This document shows positions 49,343 through 58,615 of a DNA stretch of 64,000 nt, one piece after another. The DNA is from CALMBW01 sp963779645 (lineage in GTDB: Bacteria > Actinomycetota > CADDZG01 > WHSQ01). The notes beneath the pieces are model-generated. The model saw only the letters and a list, made by a program, of their open reading frames with translations, made no database searches and was not told the DNA's origin. The stretch covers positions 558,001 to 622,000 of the forward strand of contig CAVZYX010000015.1 of the NCBI GenBank assembly GCA_963779645.1. Reading direction: 5' to 3'. The position numbers and the translations under genes were made by a program. Each line of letters opens with the position of its first letter. Positions within the stretch are counted from its first letter, which is position 1.

Positions 49343-49416
49343 TGGTTGGGCGACTAGGATTCGAACCTAGACAAAGTGCTTCAAAGGCACTTGACCTACC
49401 GTTAGTCGATCGCCCA
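49343..49416 (-). tRNA. tRNA-Gln (TTG)
   Basis: 74 nt with CCA encoded (49343-49345 on the plus strand). The acceptor stem TGGGCGA pairs with TCGCCCA, discriminator A. The anticodon stem AGTGC/GCACT holds the loop CTTTGAA, giving TTG at 34-36. T arm GGTTCGAATCC. It lies between ispE and prs; its first 15 bases double as the end of ispE. Confidence 0.95.
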
Positions 49417-50684
49417 GTACATCGCCGGCATGCAGTTCGAGCTTACATTGACCGGCAAGGTCACTCTGCGAACATTCTGTTCCCAGTACTCCGCTCGGGG
49501 CAAGGTCTCCGTCAGGAGAGCCTTGCACGCCAGAGGCCTGGACGCGCTGTTGAGCTGCCTTTGCATCCTGCCTCGGACCGGTAAAGTCCAAACAGAGCAG
49601 AGCCCGAACCTGAGAGCGCAGCGTAAATCGCAGGCGATCCGGAGCTATCCGAATCACTACCCATCAATTGACGCTTGGTTATCACGCAAGGAGGGATACT
49701 GAGGAAAGACGACCTCTTCAAAGTCGTTTTCAATCCCGGTGCGGACAAGCGCGAGAAGGGTATTCTCGGCCAGATCGTTCCTCGCGTCAGCCTGACTCTC
49801 ACCAGGAAATCCCGTTTTTTCTCGGGATTAGGATCGCGAACGATACCGGAGGTGCCGGGCCTACTATCGTCTGTCTTTCCCGTCAGGCTAACGCCTGTTG
49901 GAGCAGAAAGGGATGAGTAAGCAAGACTCAACTGTTGTAGCTTATCCCTGGGGTCGGTGAAGTCAATCTCAACGGCTCGCGTCACTCCGTGTCCCTCGCC
50001 CAGACTCGCCTTCGGTGGACTCGCTACTCGGCCTTGTCATTCAGCGGTATGCAGAAGCGCTTCGGCATACCGCGAGTAAGCCCTTCCGCTTGATCCAGCC
50101 ACTTCCGCCGCCCTCCGTGCATCCCACTCCCGGAAGGCTGCAGGCGTCGAAACCCCCACCTGCGGCACCGCGACCACGCACCAGGTCTTCGGGAGATCCG
50201 GCATGGGTATCACCTGCTCTCCTCTTCCGAGTCCCAAGAACTGCCCCGCCTAGCAGAAACAAAGGCACATCCGACCCAATCTCCGCTGCCAGCTTCAGCC
50301 TCTCGACTCCCGGCAAGGCCTCGCCAAGCTCCCGCTCCAGCCCCAGCAGTGCTGCCGCCGCATTCGCCGAGCCCGGCCCCCATCCCCCCCTGCACCGGCA
50401 GCCTCTTCTCTATATGGATCGCAACCTCTGCCGCCACCCCCAGCCGCGCGAGCGCCCGCTCCACCATCCGCCAGGCTGTGTTGCGTCCATCGCGGGGCAC
50501 AAACGGATGATTTGTGGTCAGCGAGATTCTGCGTCGAAGATGCGCGCTTGGCCTTAACCGTCACCAGATCGTGCAGATCCAGCGTCTGGTACAGCGTCGT
50601 CAGCCCATGGAACCCATCGGGCCGGACCGGCCCAATCGCCAGCCCCAGATTGATCTTCGAATACGAACGAACACGCGTAGACAT
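49402..50684 (-). CDS. ispE: 4-diphosphocytidyl-2-C-methyl-D-erythritol kinase (multiple frameshifts)
   Basis: The ATP-dependent kinase of the MEP isoprenoid pathway. ATG 50684 gives 'VRSYSKINLGLAIGPVRPDGFHGLTTLYQTLDLHD'. Other frames give the GHMP glycine-rich part ('IHIEKRLPVQGGMGAG'), 'LAAEIGSDVPLFLLGGAVLG', 'WCVVAVPQVGVSTPAAFREWD', then 'EIDFTDPRDKLQQLSLAYSS', 'IENDFEEVVFPQYPSL', 'KRQLMGSDSDS' and 'AALSGSGSALFGLYRSEA'. The tail, after a slip near 49525, is 'LPRAEYWEQNVRRVTLPVNV' and ends at TAA 49402-49404, inside tRNA-Gln. The insert between the WD and IENDF blocks makes it longer than the E. coli enzyme, as I recall for Acidobacteria. Confidence 0.88.
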
Positions 50685-50835
50685 GACCTCTGATTCTACC
50701 CAACAGGAACAGCGAAGAATCGGCCCGTTCCAATCTCAGGCGTCCAACACGAGCGGCTATTTATTTCGGGCGCCCTTGATCCCGAACCAGCTATGCTGAC
50801 CATAGCACCCATCCACAAACTTTCTGGAGCCCTGA

Positions 50836-52617
50836 ATGCCCGCTGGCACCCGTGTCTTCGCAGCTACCGTCGGACTAGCCTTCATCGCAAATTCGCTGGC
50901 AGCGCAAACAGGCGCTCCAGCCTCGGAAGAGCCGGTTCGCGCGAAGCACGCGATGGTCGTCACGATCCACCACGACGCCACCGACGCCGGTCTGGGCATC
51001 TTGAAGCAGGGCGGCAATGCCATCGACGCAGCCGTCGCCGTCGCCTTTACGCTCGCCGTCGTCTATCCGCAGGCGGGCAACCTCGGCGGCGGCGGTTTCA
51101 TGCTGATCCGCGACAAAGCACGGTCAGACTCACTTCCTCGACTATCGCGAAAAGGCTCCCGCTGCCGCCACCCGCGACATGTACCTGGACGACCAGAGGA
51201 ACGTAATTCCCGACCTCTCTACGGTTGGTTATAAGGCCACCGGGGTTCCCGGTACCGTCGCCGGCCTGGTCTATGCGCAGAGCCACTTCGGCAAACTCAC
51301 CCTGCAACAAGATATGGCGCCAGCGATCCACTTCGCAACGGATGGCTACGTGCTCTCTGCGGAGGAGGCGCACGAATCTCCACAGCAAGATCCTCACGCG
51401 CTTCCCGGCTTCGGCGCACATCTTCCAGCGCGACGGCGACTTCTATAAGGAAGGCGACACCTTCAGGCAGCCCCTGCTCGCCGCAACACTCACGCGCATC
51501 GCCGCCAATCCCGACGACTTCTACAAGGGCGAGATGGCGCAACAGATCGCCGTCGTTCGAACAGGCTGGCGGCGGCCTCATCACCGCCGCCGATCTTGCC
51601 GCTTACCAGGTAAAAGATCGCGAGCCCGTGAAAGGGCCTACCGCGGTTACAAAATAATCACCGCGCCGCCGCCCTCCTCCGGTGGCATCGTTCTGTTCGA
51701 GATTCTCAACATCCTCTCCGACTTACAATCTGCCCAAGCTTGGTCCGGATCGTTCTGCGCCCCAGGTCCACATCATCACCGAAGCTTTTCGCCGCGCCTA
51801 CATGGATCGCGCGGACTATCTTGGCGATCCTGACTTTACGCCGCAGCCGCTTAAAGAGATGGCCAACCCTGCCTACGCCGCCGCGTGGCGCAGCTCCATC
51901 AACCCTCGTCTCCAACGCCGTCCGCGGACCTGATTCGGCCGGCAGGCTTCATGCCGGCTCCTCCACAACTTCAGCCTGCGGTGCACGAGTCGACCCAGAC
52001 CACCCACTTCTCGATCGTCGACGCCGACGGCAATGCCGTCTCCAACACTTACACGCTCAACGGCACCTTCGGCTCGGGCGTCACGGTGGAGGGCCTTGGC
52101 TTCCTTATGAATAATGAGATGGACGACTTCGCCTCCAAGATGGGCGTGCCCAACATGTATCGGCCTGATCCAGGGCCCTGCGAACTCGATCGCTCCCGGC
52201 AAGCGTCCACTCTCAGCGATGACTCCCACCATCGTCACAACGAAGGGCGGTCTATTTCGCCGCACCAGGGTGGCGTATGTTCTTGGCACTCCCGGCGGCT
52301 CGACGATCATCACCACCGTGGCAAACGATCTGCTCAGTTGCGTCGACAATGGCCTGAACATTCAGCAGGCCGCCGACGCACCGCGCTTTCATCATCAATA
52401 TCTGCCGGATCGTCTTGACCTCGAAAAGAAGTTCTCCCCTGAGGTCGCCGAGCAACTCAAAGCTATGGGCTATCACGTGAACCGTCTCGCCGTCGCCGAT
52501 GAACACAACCCAGGCACGTGGGGCGATAGCGAACTCATCGCAGTGGATCCGAAGACTCATGAACTCCTCGGTGGCCACGATAACCGACGCGACTACGGTA
52601 AGGCCGCAGGCTATTGA
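50836..52617 (+). CDS. ggt: Gamma-glutamyltransferase (multiple frameshifts)
   Basis: A periplasmic Ntn-hydrolase acting on glutathione and other gamma-glutamyl compounds. ATG 50836 with GGAGCC upstream; signal peptide 'MPAGTRVFAATVGLAFIANSLAAQ'. Large subunit: 'AKHAMVVTIHHDATDAGLGILKQGGNAIDAAVAVAFTLAVVYPQAGNLGGGGFML', 'VGYKATGVPGTVAGLVYAQ', 'APPPSSGGIVLFEILNIL'. Small subunit starts at the catalytic Thr of 'TTHFSIVDADGNAVSNTYTLN' (near 51998), then 'TPTIVTTKGG' and 'LGTPGGSTIITTV'. About seven slips interrupt the reading. The pieces are complete and in order, so the gene is taken as functional. Confidence 0.92.
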
Positions 52618-52644
52618 GGAGCGGTTGCCGACGACAACCGCTCC
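52618..52644. terminator. Bidirectional terminator between ggt and the rhamnosidase gene
   Basis: GGAGCGGTTG (52618-52627), a 7-base loop, CAACCGCTCC (52635-52644): a perfect 10-bp stem starting right after the ggt stop, followed by TCTCTTATTTC. The convergent GH78 gene ends at 52666. Confidence 0.82.
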
Positions 52645-52665
52645 GTCTCTTATTTCAACAGCGTC

Positions 52666-55600
52666 TCAGTTGCCATCAACCGAAAAGGTGTAGCTCCCTG
52701 AGCCGATCTCACGCACCATAGATCCCTCTTTATAAGACGTGGTGATGCGGTCTCCGTCCTGCTTTGCAACGCTGGTCGGCGTTGCGGGCAGAAAGACGGT
52801 GGCCGTCGTGTTCGCGGGTATTTTGACATTCAACTGAAGCTGGCCATCCGGCTTCTTCATCCAGTCCGTCACGATGGTCCCATACACAGAGTCATATTCA
52901 GTGTGCATGTGCGACAGACCCTGCTCGACATGCGGACTGAGGATGATGTGATGGAAGCCTGGGTTCGCAGGATCTGCATCGATGCCACCCACTCGCCGAA
53001 AGACCCATGCCATGACCGAGCCGAATGCGTAGTGATTATAGGAGTTCATGGCCGGGTCTCCTGTGTCTCCGTTCCAGCGCTCCCACCAGGTCGTTGCGCC
53101 CTTGTCCACCATGTATCCCCAGGATGGATAGGTGGTAGTCAGAAGCAAGTTGTACGCTACATCCGAACGGCCATGTGCTTCCAAGACAGAAAGCAGGAAT
53201 GGCGTGCCGAGAAAACCCGTCGTCAGGTGAGTCTGGTGAGCCTGAACGTCGCGCACCAGGCGATCCGTCATCGACTTCTCAAGCTCTTTTGGAGCCAGTC
53301 CTGTGTAGAGCGTCAGCACATACGACGTCTGAGTGTCGCCGGCGACCGAGCCGTCGGCGTGCACATACTTCTGCTGATACGCAGCCTGTATGCGAGAGAT
53401 CAGGGTCGCGTACTTCTCTGCGTCCGCGGTGCGACCTAGTGCGGTGGCCATTGTCTGCATCTGGCGCGCGATGATGACCCAGTAGGCCGTCGCGACGAGG
53501 TCAGAAGGAGTATGCGGATCGGGTGCGAGCCAATCTGCATAGTTCGCTCCCAGATCTTTCTCGCGCAGGTAGTTCGGATTTGTGCGCAGGATGAAATCCA
53601 TCCACCGCTGCATGTCCGGCCAGCTTTGCTTAATCACCGAAGCGTCTCCGTATTGCAGCCAAGTTGCGTACGGGACCAGAACGCCCGCGTCGCCCCAGCC
53701 GGGAGCGCCAGGATGGCCGTCCCTTCCCTGCAAAAGATTCGGCGAGATGTTGGAAAAGGCGCCGTCGGGGCTTTGCGCATCGATGACATCGAGCATGAAC
53801 TTGTGGGAGAAGGCGTCAATGTCGAAGTTGTACGAGCCTGTCCGCCAGAAAGCGCCAGCGTCGCCCATCCATCCCATGCGCTCGTCACGCTGGGGACAAT
53901 CAGTGGGGATCGAGACAAAGTTGCCGCGCTGTCCCCACAGGCCAAGCTCACCCATCTTGTTCAGTAGCGTGCTGGAACTGTCGAAACGAATCGCCGGCGA
54001 AGCGGGAAGGCTGTTGAGCACCAGGCCTTGCAACGCGGACAGAGGAGGCTTGCCGCCGTAGCCGGACACCTGCACGTAACGGAAGCCATGAAACGTGAAG
54101 GCCGGAGTCCAATCCTCCTCTCCATGACCACTGAGGGTGTAGTAGTCGGTTGCATCGGCGTCGCGCAGATTCTCGGTATAGACCGTGCCATCGGGATTGA
54201 GCCGTTCCGCAAAGCGAAGCTTGATAGTAGTTCCCCGTGCTCCGTGCACATGCAGGCGGGCCACGCCGACCATGTTCTGGCCCATGTCGAAGACCGCATC
54301 CTGCTCCTTGCCCGAACCAACCATCGTGACCGCGACGGGCGCGATGGTCTGCGCAGGCTGCACTGGTGTATCAGGCTGCGCAGTGACGAGAATGCCAGTG
54401 TTCGCATCGTCGACAACCACCGGCATCCAGTGCGCGGAGTTGGTAGACGCGGACGTACTCCATCCCGGAACTTCAAGCCGCGCGTCGTAGGCCTCTCCGC
54501 CATAGATCTCCGAGGAAACAATCGGCGACGCGGCCGTCTCCCAGCTGGAGTCCGTCGCAATCACCTGATGAGTGCCGTCGGCAAAGGTCAGCTCGAGCTG
54601 GGCGCGCAGACGATCCGGACCAGGAAACAAGCGCGATCCCGACCACAAGAGTGGACTGCCATGCCATCCGGCCCCGAGGATCGCCGCGATCGTGTTGTGT
54701 CCAGGAACGAGCAACGAAGTGACGTCGTAGGTCTGGTACAGGACACGCTTGCGATAGTCGGTAAATCCTGGTGTGAGCCTGAATTTGCTTACTTCTTTAC
54801 CATTCACATAACTCTGGTAGCTACCCAGCGCGGTTACATAGAGCCGGGCTGACACGACCTTGCGAGCCGGCGTGAACTGCTTCCGGAATAGCGCGGTACT
54901 CGACTCGATCACCGTGGGATTCTGTCCGCGCGATTCGCGATCTGTGCCAACGCCGAAGTTGAGATCGGAAAACGCGCCGAGCTTTTTTGCAGCAGACCAT
55001 CCCTTTGCTTCGACTGGCTTGATGGACCGGGCCTGCCACGTATCGTCACTTTCAATCCACTTTGTCTTGCCTTCATCGTCAGCGAGCTTTAGAGCAGCAG
55101 CTAAAGCGACGCGAAAAGTTCTATTGGGTTCACTCGATTTTGGGGTCTCTATGTGGACAACGATCTGGTTGTCTCCAACGCGGAGTTGATCGCGAATATC
55201 TTCACGATCGAAGGCTCCCCATTGATCCTTATGTCCTGTGACGATGCCGTTGACCTGCGCCGTAAAGATTCCACCCGCCAAAATGTGAAGAATCGCTACG
55301 CTCGGAAGTTTGTCGAGATGCAGGTTGTAACGGAACTCCCCCTCCGTGCCCTGCGCGACATGCTCGGAGTCGCCCCCTGGCAGCCAGATCCACGAGACTG
55401 CCCTCAACACCTCTGCCTCGTCGTGATCGTCGCGCCGAATCCACTGGGCCTTCCAGTCTGAGGGTTGAAGCAGGCCCATCTCCCACCAGGCGACCTCGGA
55501 GGACCGCTCTTCTTTTCCATGCGCATCCCAGGTTTGAACGGCCCAGTAGCAGCGTTGGTGAGACGTCAACGCCGGTCCCGCATATGTCACATTCACAGAC

Positions 55601-55899
55601 TCTGAGGACATCTGCTTTCCGCTGTCCCAGAGATCGGCGTGCTCCTGGCGCAGCGCGGCGGGCGAGCTGGCAACAAGAATGCGGTACGCCGACTGGCTCC
55701 AGTTGCGTGCGGTCGCATCGCTCTGCCAGGACAGCGTCGGGTACGCTGAATCGATGCCGAGCGGATTGATGCGTTGATCAATGCGAAGATGGACTGGCGC
55801 GGCAGAGGCTACCACAGCACAAAGAGATAAAACCGCTACGAAGGAAGCACGTTGCGCCGGTAAGGCGAACAGAGAGGTTGCGTGGCGCAGAATTTTCAT
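52666..55899 (-). CDS. Alpha-L-rhamnosidase, GH78
   Basis: 1077 residues, intact. ATG 55899 (MKILRHATSLFALPAQRAS) gives a signal peptide ending near 'VVASAAPVHL'. Domain order follows GH78: an N-terminal Fn3-like module ('PLGIDSAYPTLSWQS'), beta-sandwich modules ('FRYNLHLDKLPSVAILHILAGG', 'AYGG/YVNGKEVSKFRLTPGFTDYRKR'), then the (alpha/alpha)6 barrel. The catalytic-acid stretch 'DCPQRDERMGWMGDAGAFW' is at residues ~660-680 and 'GATTWWERWNGDTG' holds the likely base at ~938; a C-terminal beta domain closes it. It removes terminal L-rhamnose from pectin (rhamnogalacturonan), gums or flavonoid glycosides. Last gene of the TonB receptor-GH127-GH78 set. Confidence 0.95.
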   Translation of the reverse strand: MKILRHATSLFALPAQRASFVAVLSLCAVVASAAPVHLRIDQRINPLGIDSAYPTLSWQSDATARNWSQSAYRILVASSPAALRQEHADLWDSGKQMSSESVNVTYAGPALTSHQRCYWAVQTWDAHGKEERSSEVAWWEMGLLQPSDWKAQWIRRDDHDEAEVLRAVSWIWLPGGDSEHVAQGTEGEFRYNLHLDKLPSVAILHILAGGIFTAQVNGIVTGHKDQWGAFDREDIRDQLRVGDNQIVVHIETPKSSEPNRTFRVALAAALKLADDEGKTKWIESDDTWQARSIKPVEAKGWSAAKKLGAFSDLNFGVGTDRESRGQNPTVIESSTALFRKQFTPARKVVSARLYVTALGSYQSYVNGKEVSKFRLTPGFTDYRKRVLYQTYDVTSLLVPGHNTIAAILGAGWHGSPLLWSGSRLFPGPDRLRAQLELTFADGTHQVIATDSSWETAASPIVSSEIYGGEAYDARLEVPGWSTSASTNSAHWMPVVVDDANTGILVTAQPDTPVQPAQTIAPVAVTMVGSGKEQDAVFDMGQNMVGVARLHVHGARGTTIKLRFAERLNPDGTVYTENLRDADATDYYTLSGHGEEDWTPAFTFHGFRYVQVSGYGGKPPLSALQGLVLNSLPASPAIRFDSSSTLLNKMGELGLWGQRGNFVSIPTDCPQRDERMGWMGDAGAFWRTGSYNFDIDAFSHKFMLDVIDAQSPDGAFSNISPNLLQGRDGHPGAPGWGDAGVLVPYATWLQYGDASVIKQSWPDMQRWMDFILRTNPNYLREKDLGANYADWLAPDPHTPSDLVATAYWVIIARQMQTMATALGRTADAEKYATLISRIQAAYQQKYVHADGSVAGDTQTSYVLTLYTGLAPKELEKSMTDRLVRDVQAHQTHLTTGFLGTPFLLSVLEAHGRSDVAYNLLLTTTYPSWGYMVDKGATTWWERWNGDTGDPAMNSYNHYAFGSVMAWVFRRVGGIDADPANPGFHHIILSPHVEQGLSHMHTEYDSVYGTIVTDWMKKPDGQLQLNVKIPANTTATVFLPATPTSVAKQDGDRITTSYKEGSMVREIGSGSYTFSVDGN

Positions 55900-55978
55900 G
55901 AGTTTGACTGTCCGGTACCCTTTGGGTTGCATGCGGAATTAAATAACAACTTCGCATCATTTGCCTACAGAGCGCTGC

Positions 55979-56007
55979 GACAGACTGCCAACCTCCAGCA
56001 GTCTGTC
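55979..56007 (-). promoter_or_regulatory. Hairpin between GH127 and GH78 genes
   Basis: GACAGACTGC (plus 55979-55988) pairs perfectly with GCAGTCTGTC (55998-56007), 9-base loop, 9 bases after the GH127 stop. There is no T-run on the minus strand, so it may be an attenuating or mRNA-protecting hairpin rather than a full terminator. Confidence 0.5.
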
Positions 56008-56015
56008 CAGACTCA

Positions 56016-58481
56016 TCAAGCCATCGCAGTGACCTGCGGGTAGCAGGTGAACTCCTCTTCCGAGATCTTCCAGTACGGCACAAACTTCTGACCGTCGTTG
56101 CCTCGAACAGTGAAGTGCAGCGGAGACCCATCAACCGGCACCAAATGATTCGCGAGATGCTCAGCTTCATGTCCCTTGTCGACCGTGAGACTGGCAGTCG
56201 GAGATCCGACAGCAGCCAGCAGAATGGGACCGTACTCGACCGAATATCTTTTCTTGCCGGTGATCTGGTCATCGCCGTTGTATCGGCGCACTCGAATTTC
56301 AGCGGGAAGCACAAATTCGATGACGTCTCCGTCACTCCACTTGCGATTGATCGCAAGGTAAGTACCCGGTTTGCCGGAGCCTGTCGCTTTACCGTTGACC
56401 GACACCGCCATCTCCTTCGCCGCCCAGGATGGAACGCGGATCCTGAGATTGGCCTGTGTCGGGGCCGACACCTTCACTGCGCCGCTTACGTGCGTGTCGT
56501 AGGGGAATCGAGTCTTCATCTGCAGCTCCATCGGCTGACCTGCCTGCTGCCAGCGAATCGTAGAAGGCTCGTAAAGATTCACGTAGATTCCATCGGGTGC
56601 AATGGAATAGATGTGCTCAGGCAGCGTCCCAAGCAGTCTGGTTCCCTGTCCCTCGCAACACGTATTCTCGTGCGTCGATTTCTCTTTCTTGCCTTCCATG
56701 ATTGTGTGATAGCGCAGGCCGACTCCGCCATCCTGGTTCGCCATGCCGATGTTGTAGATCGACTTCTCGATCTCAGTTGCATAGCGCTCTTCATCGGGAT
56801 TCAGGAGTTGAAAACGCTGACTCAAGAAGACCCAGAAGCTGCTGCCGCAGAGCTCTCCAAGCTTCTGGTGGAGGTAGTTGCTGTTGGGCGGATCCTTCTC
56901 GAACTCGATGATGGAGATACTTCCTCCCGCCTGCTGCCAGTGTGCGCGATAAAGCTCCCATGCTCCGAGCACTCCGTCCCGATACCGCACGTCGCCCGTG
57001 GCGAGATACATATCGAGATACGCCTCCAGATTCGTCAGCAGATAGCAGTGCGGGCGATCATAGGGATATTGCCACACCTGCTCCTTCTCCTGCTTCGCCA
57101 AACCCTCCATCCATCCATCTTCCTGGTAGTAGCGCTGAATTATCTGCGCGTCGGCGGGCTTGCCGAGTGGACTGGTGCACATCCGTGTGTTCGCGACCAT
57201 GCCCTGGCCGCCTTGAATCGCACCGCGCAACATGTCCGGCAAAAACGGTTGCTGATTGAACCAATCGTAGTATCCGCGCAGCATCGGCAGCGCCTTGGGA
57301 TTACCGCCGTACGCGGCTTCGAGCAGACCGTGGGTAAGCCACGCACGGGTATAAGCTGCGCGCTCCGAGTAGAAGATCGTATCTTCGGGATATGCCATGA
57401 TGTAGCCATTCGGCTGACGACACTCTTCAATGCCATCGACTACGACATTGAGACGGCGGTGCAGCTCCGGATCGTCAATCCAGCGCAGCGTGTTGCCCGC
57501 ACCCATCAGGAAACGTCCGGCGTTCGAACCTGCAAGATCTTCCTCCCAGAACACCTGCGATCCTGTCGGCTTGAAGTTTTTGATCTTGCCGGTTCTCTCG
57601 TAGAACTGACGCAGGAGATCGTCCGTCGTGTACGAGTTCAGCAGATACTGAATGTTGTTTTGCATTGCCTCCTGAAAGACGCCACCCTCCAGAGTCACTC
57701 CCGTCTTCGGCGCTTCGGCCTTGTACTTCGCCGGCTTCCAGCTTGCGGGGTCGGTCACAGCGTGCGGATTGTCGACGCGGATTCCCTCACCATCCTGCCG
57801 GGGTGGCCGCGTCAGCTGCGCCAGAAGCTCACTGTTTCCATACTTCTCATCCGCCGTTACTTTGCAACCCACGGCAACGTCGTGCCCGCCGGAGATAACA
57901 GCCATCTTCGCGACCATCAGCGTGTAGTCGGGGCTGTCCTGAGGTTCCTTACCGAGCGGCGTGCTGTCGGAAGCGACTGCCTTAACAGCCCGGAGCCGGG
58001 TTGCCGTCAGCCGCACATACCGGGCATGGACATCGTGCGCCGCGTACTGCGTAATGTTGTCTTTCATATCCGGGAAGTCGGATTGGGTAAAGTCCGCGAT
58101 GGTTTCAACTTTTCCGAAGTTCGCATCCTCGGAGGCCTCCAGCCGGAATCGCAGAGGGAACCCTTCGCCTCCGTAATACTGGTCGCGGCCCGGATACATC
58201 CGCTCTGAGGCGGGGAACAACTGGATCGCAGAGATTGGAACACTTTTTTTCAGATCCACCTGAACCCAGGTCGTCACATCGGGCGTCGCCACCACCTTCG
58301 AACGATAGGCGCGATAGTTGGTCGCCGGCGTCGCTGCCATCCTGATTCCGGTCAAATAGGGCGCCATCTGACTTTCGCTGTCGTGAGCCCACAAAGCGGC
58401 GGGCTTCATCGCGCCAATGACAGCAAAACCCGCGCCGGCATAAGTTGAATTCAATAGAAACTTACGTCGTGTTACAGCCAT
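56016..58481 (-). CDS. GH127-type (DUF1680) beta-L-arabinofuranosidase with F5/8C-like N-terminal module
   Basis: 821 residues, intact; ATG 58481 behind GGGAGA. Tat signal 'MAVTRRKFLLNSTYAGAGFAVIG'. Residues ~40-190 look like an F5/8-type C (discoidin) carbohydrate-binding sandwich: 'TTWVQVDLKKSVPISAIQLFPAS', 'FRLEASEDANF' and 'HARYVRLTATRL'. The DUF1680 (alpha/alpha)6 barrel follows from ~270 ('VTLEGGVFQEAMQNNIQYLL'), with 'FWEEDLAGSNAGRFLM' and the Cys pair in 'NTCCEGQGTRLLGTLPEHIY', which with a Glu forms the zinc-cysteine nucleophile site in HypBA1. Glu and Cys residues needed are visible in the region. It acts probably on terminal beta-L-Araf. Between TonB receptor and GH78. Confidence 0.93.
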   Translation of the reverse strand: MAVTRRKFLLNSTYAGAGFAVIGAMKPAALWAHDSESQMAPYLTGIRMAATPATNYRAYRSKVVATPDVTTWVQVDLKKSVPISAIQLFPASERMYPGRDQYYGGEGFPLRFRLEASEDANFGKVETIADFTQSDFPDMKDNITQYAAHDVHARYVRLTATRLRAVKAVASDSTPLGKEPQDSPDYTLMVAKMAVISGGHDVAVGCKVTADEKYGNSELLAQLTRPPRQDGEGIRVDNPHAVTDPASWKPAKYKAEAPKTGVTLEGGVFQEAMQNNIQYLLNSYTTDDLLRQFYERTGKIKNFKPTGSQVFWEEDLAGSNAGRFLMGAGNTLRWIDDPELHRRLNVVVDGIEECRQPNGYIMAYPEDTIFYSERAAYTRAWLTHGLLEAAYGGNPKALPMLRGYYDWFNQQPFLPDMLRGAIQGGQGMVANTRMCTSPLGKPADAQIIQRYYQEDGWMEGLAKQEKEQVWQYPYDRPHCYLLTNLEAYLDMYLATGDVRYRDGVLGAWELYRAHWQQAGGSISIIEFEKDPPNSNYLHQKLGELCGSSFWVFLSQRFQLLNPDEERYATEIEKSIYNIGMANQDGGVGLRYHTIMEGKKEKSTHENTCCEGQGTRLLGTLPEHIYSIAPDGIYVNLYEPSTIRWQQAGQPMELQMKTRFPYDTHVSGAVKVSAPTQANLRIRVPSWAAKEMAVSVNGKATGSGKPGTYLAINRKWSDGDVIEFVLPAEIRVRRYNGDDQITGKKRYSVEYGPILLAAVGSPTASLTVDKGHEAEHLANHLVPVDGSPLHFTVRGNDGQKFVPYWKISEEEFTCYPQVTAMA

Positions 58482-58615
58482 GACCCATCTCCCGTGCTTT
58501 GTTTCGAGTTAACCGTGGTTGCGTAAAAGGAAAGAAATCTTTGCGAGCAATCCTGAGGGTGAGGGGGCCAGAAAAGGAAGCCTCTGACCCCGCGTTGGTT
58601 GAGACACCGACGCAA

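Noticed and set aside
56115..58208. 697-codon open frame on the plus strand
   Set aside because: Antisense to the intact GH127 gene, no recognisable protein motifs of its own.
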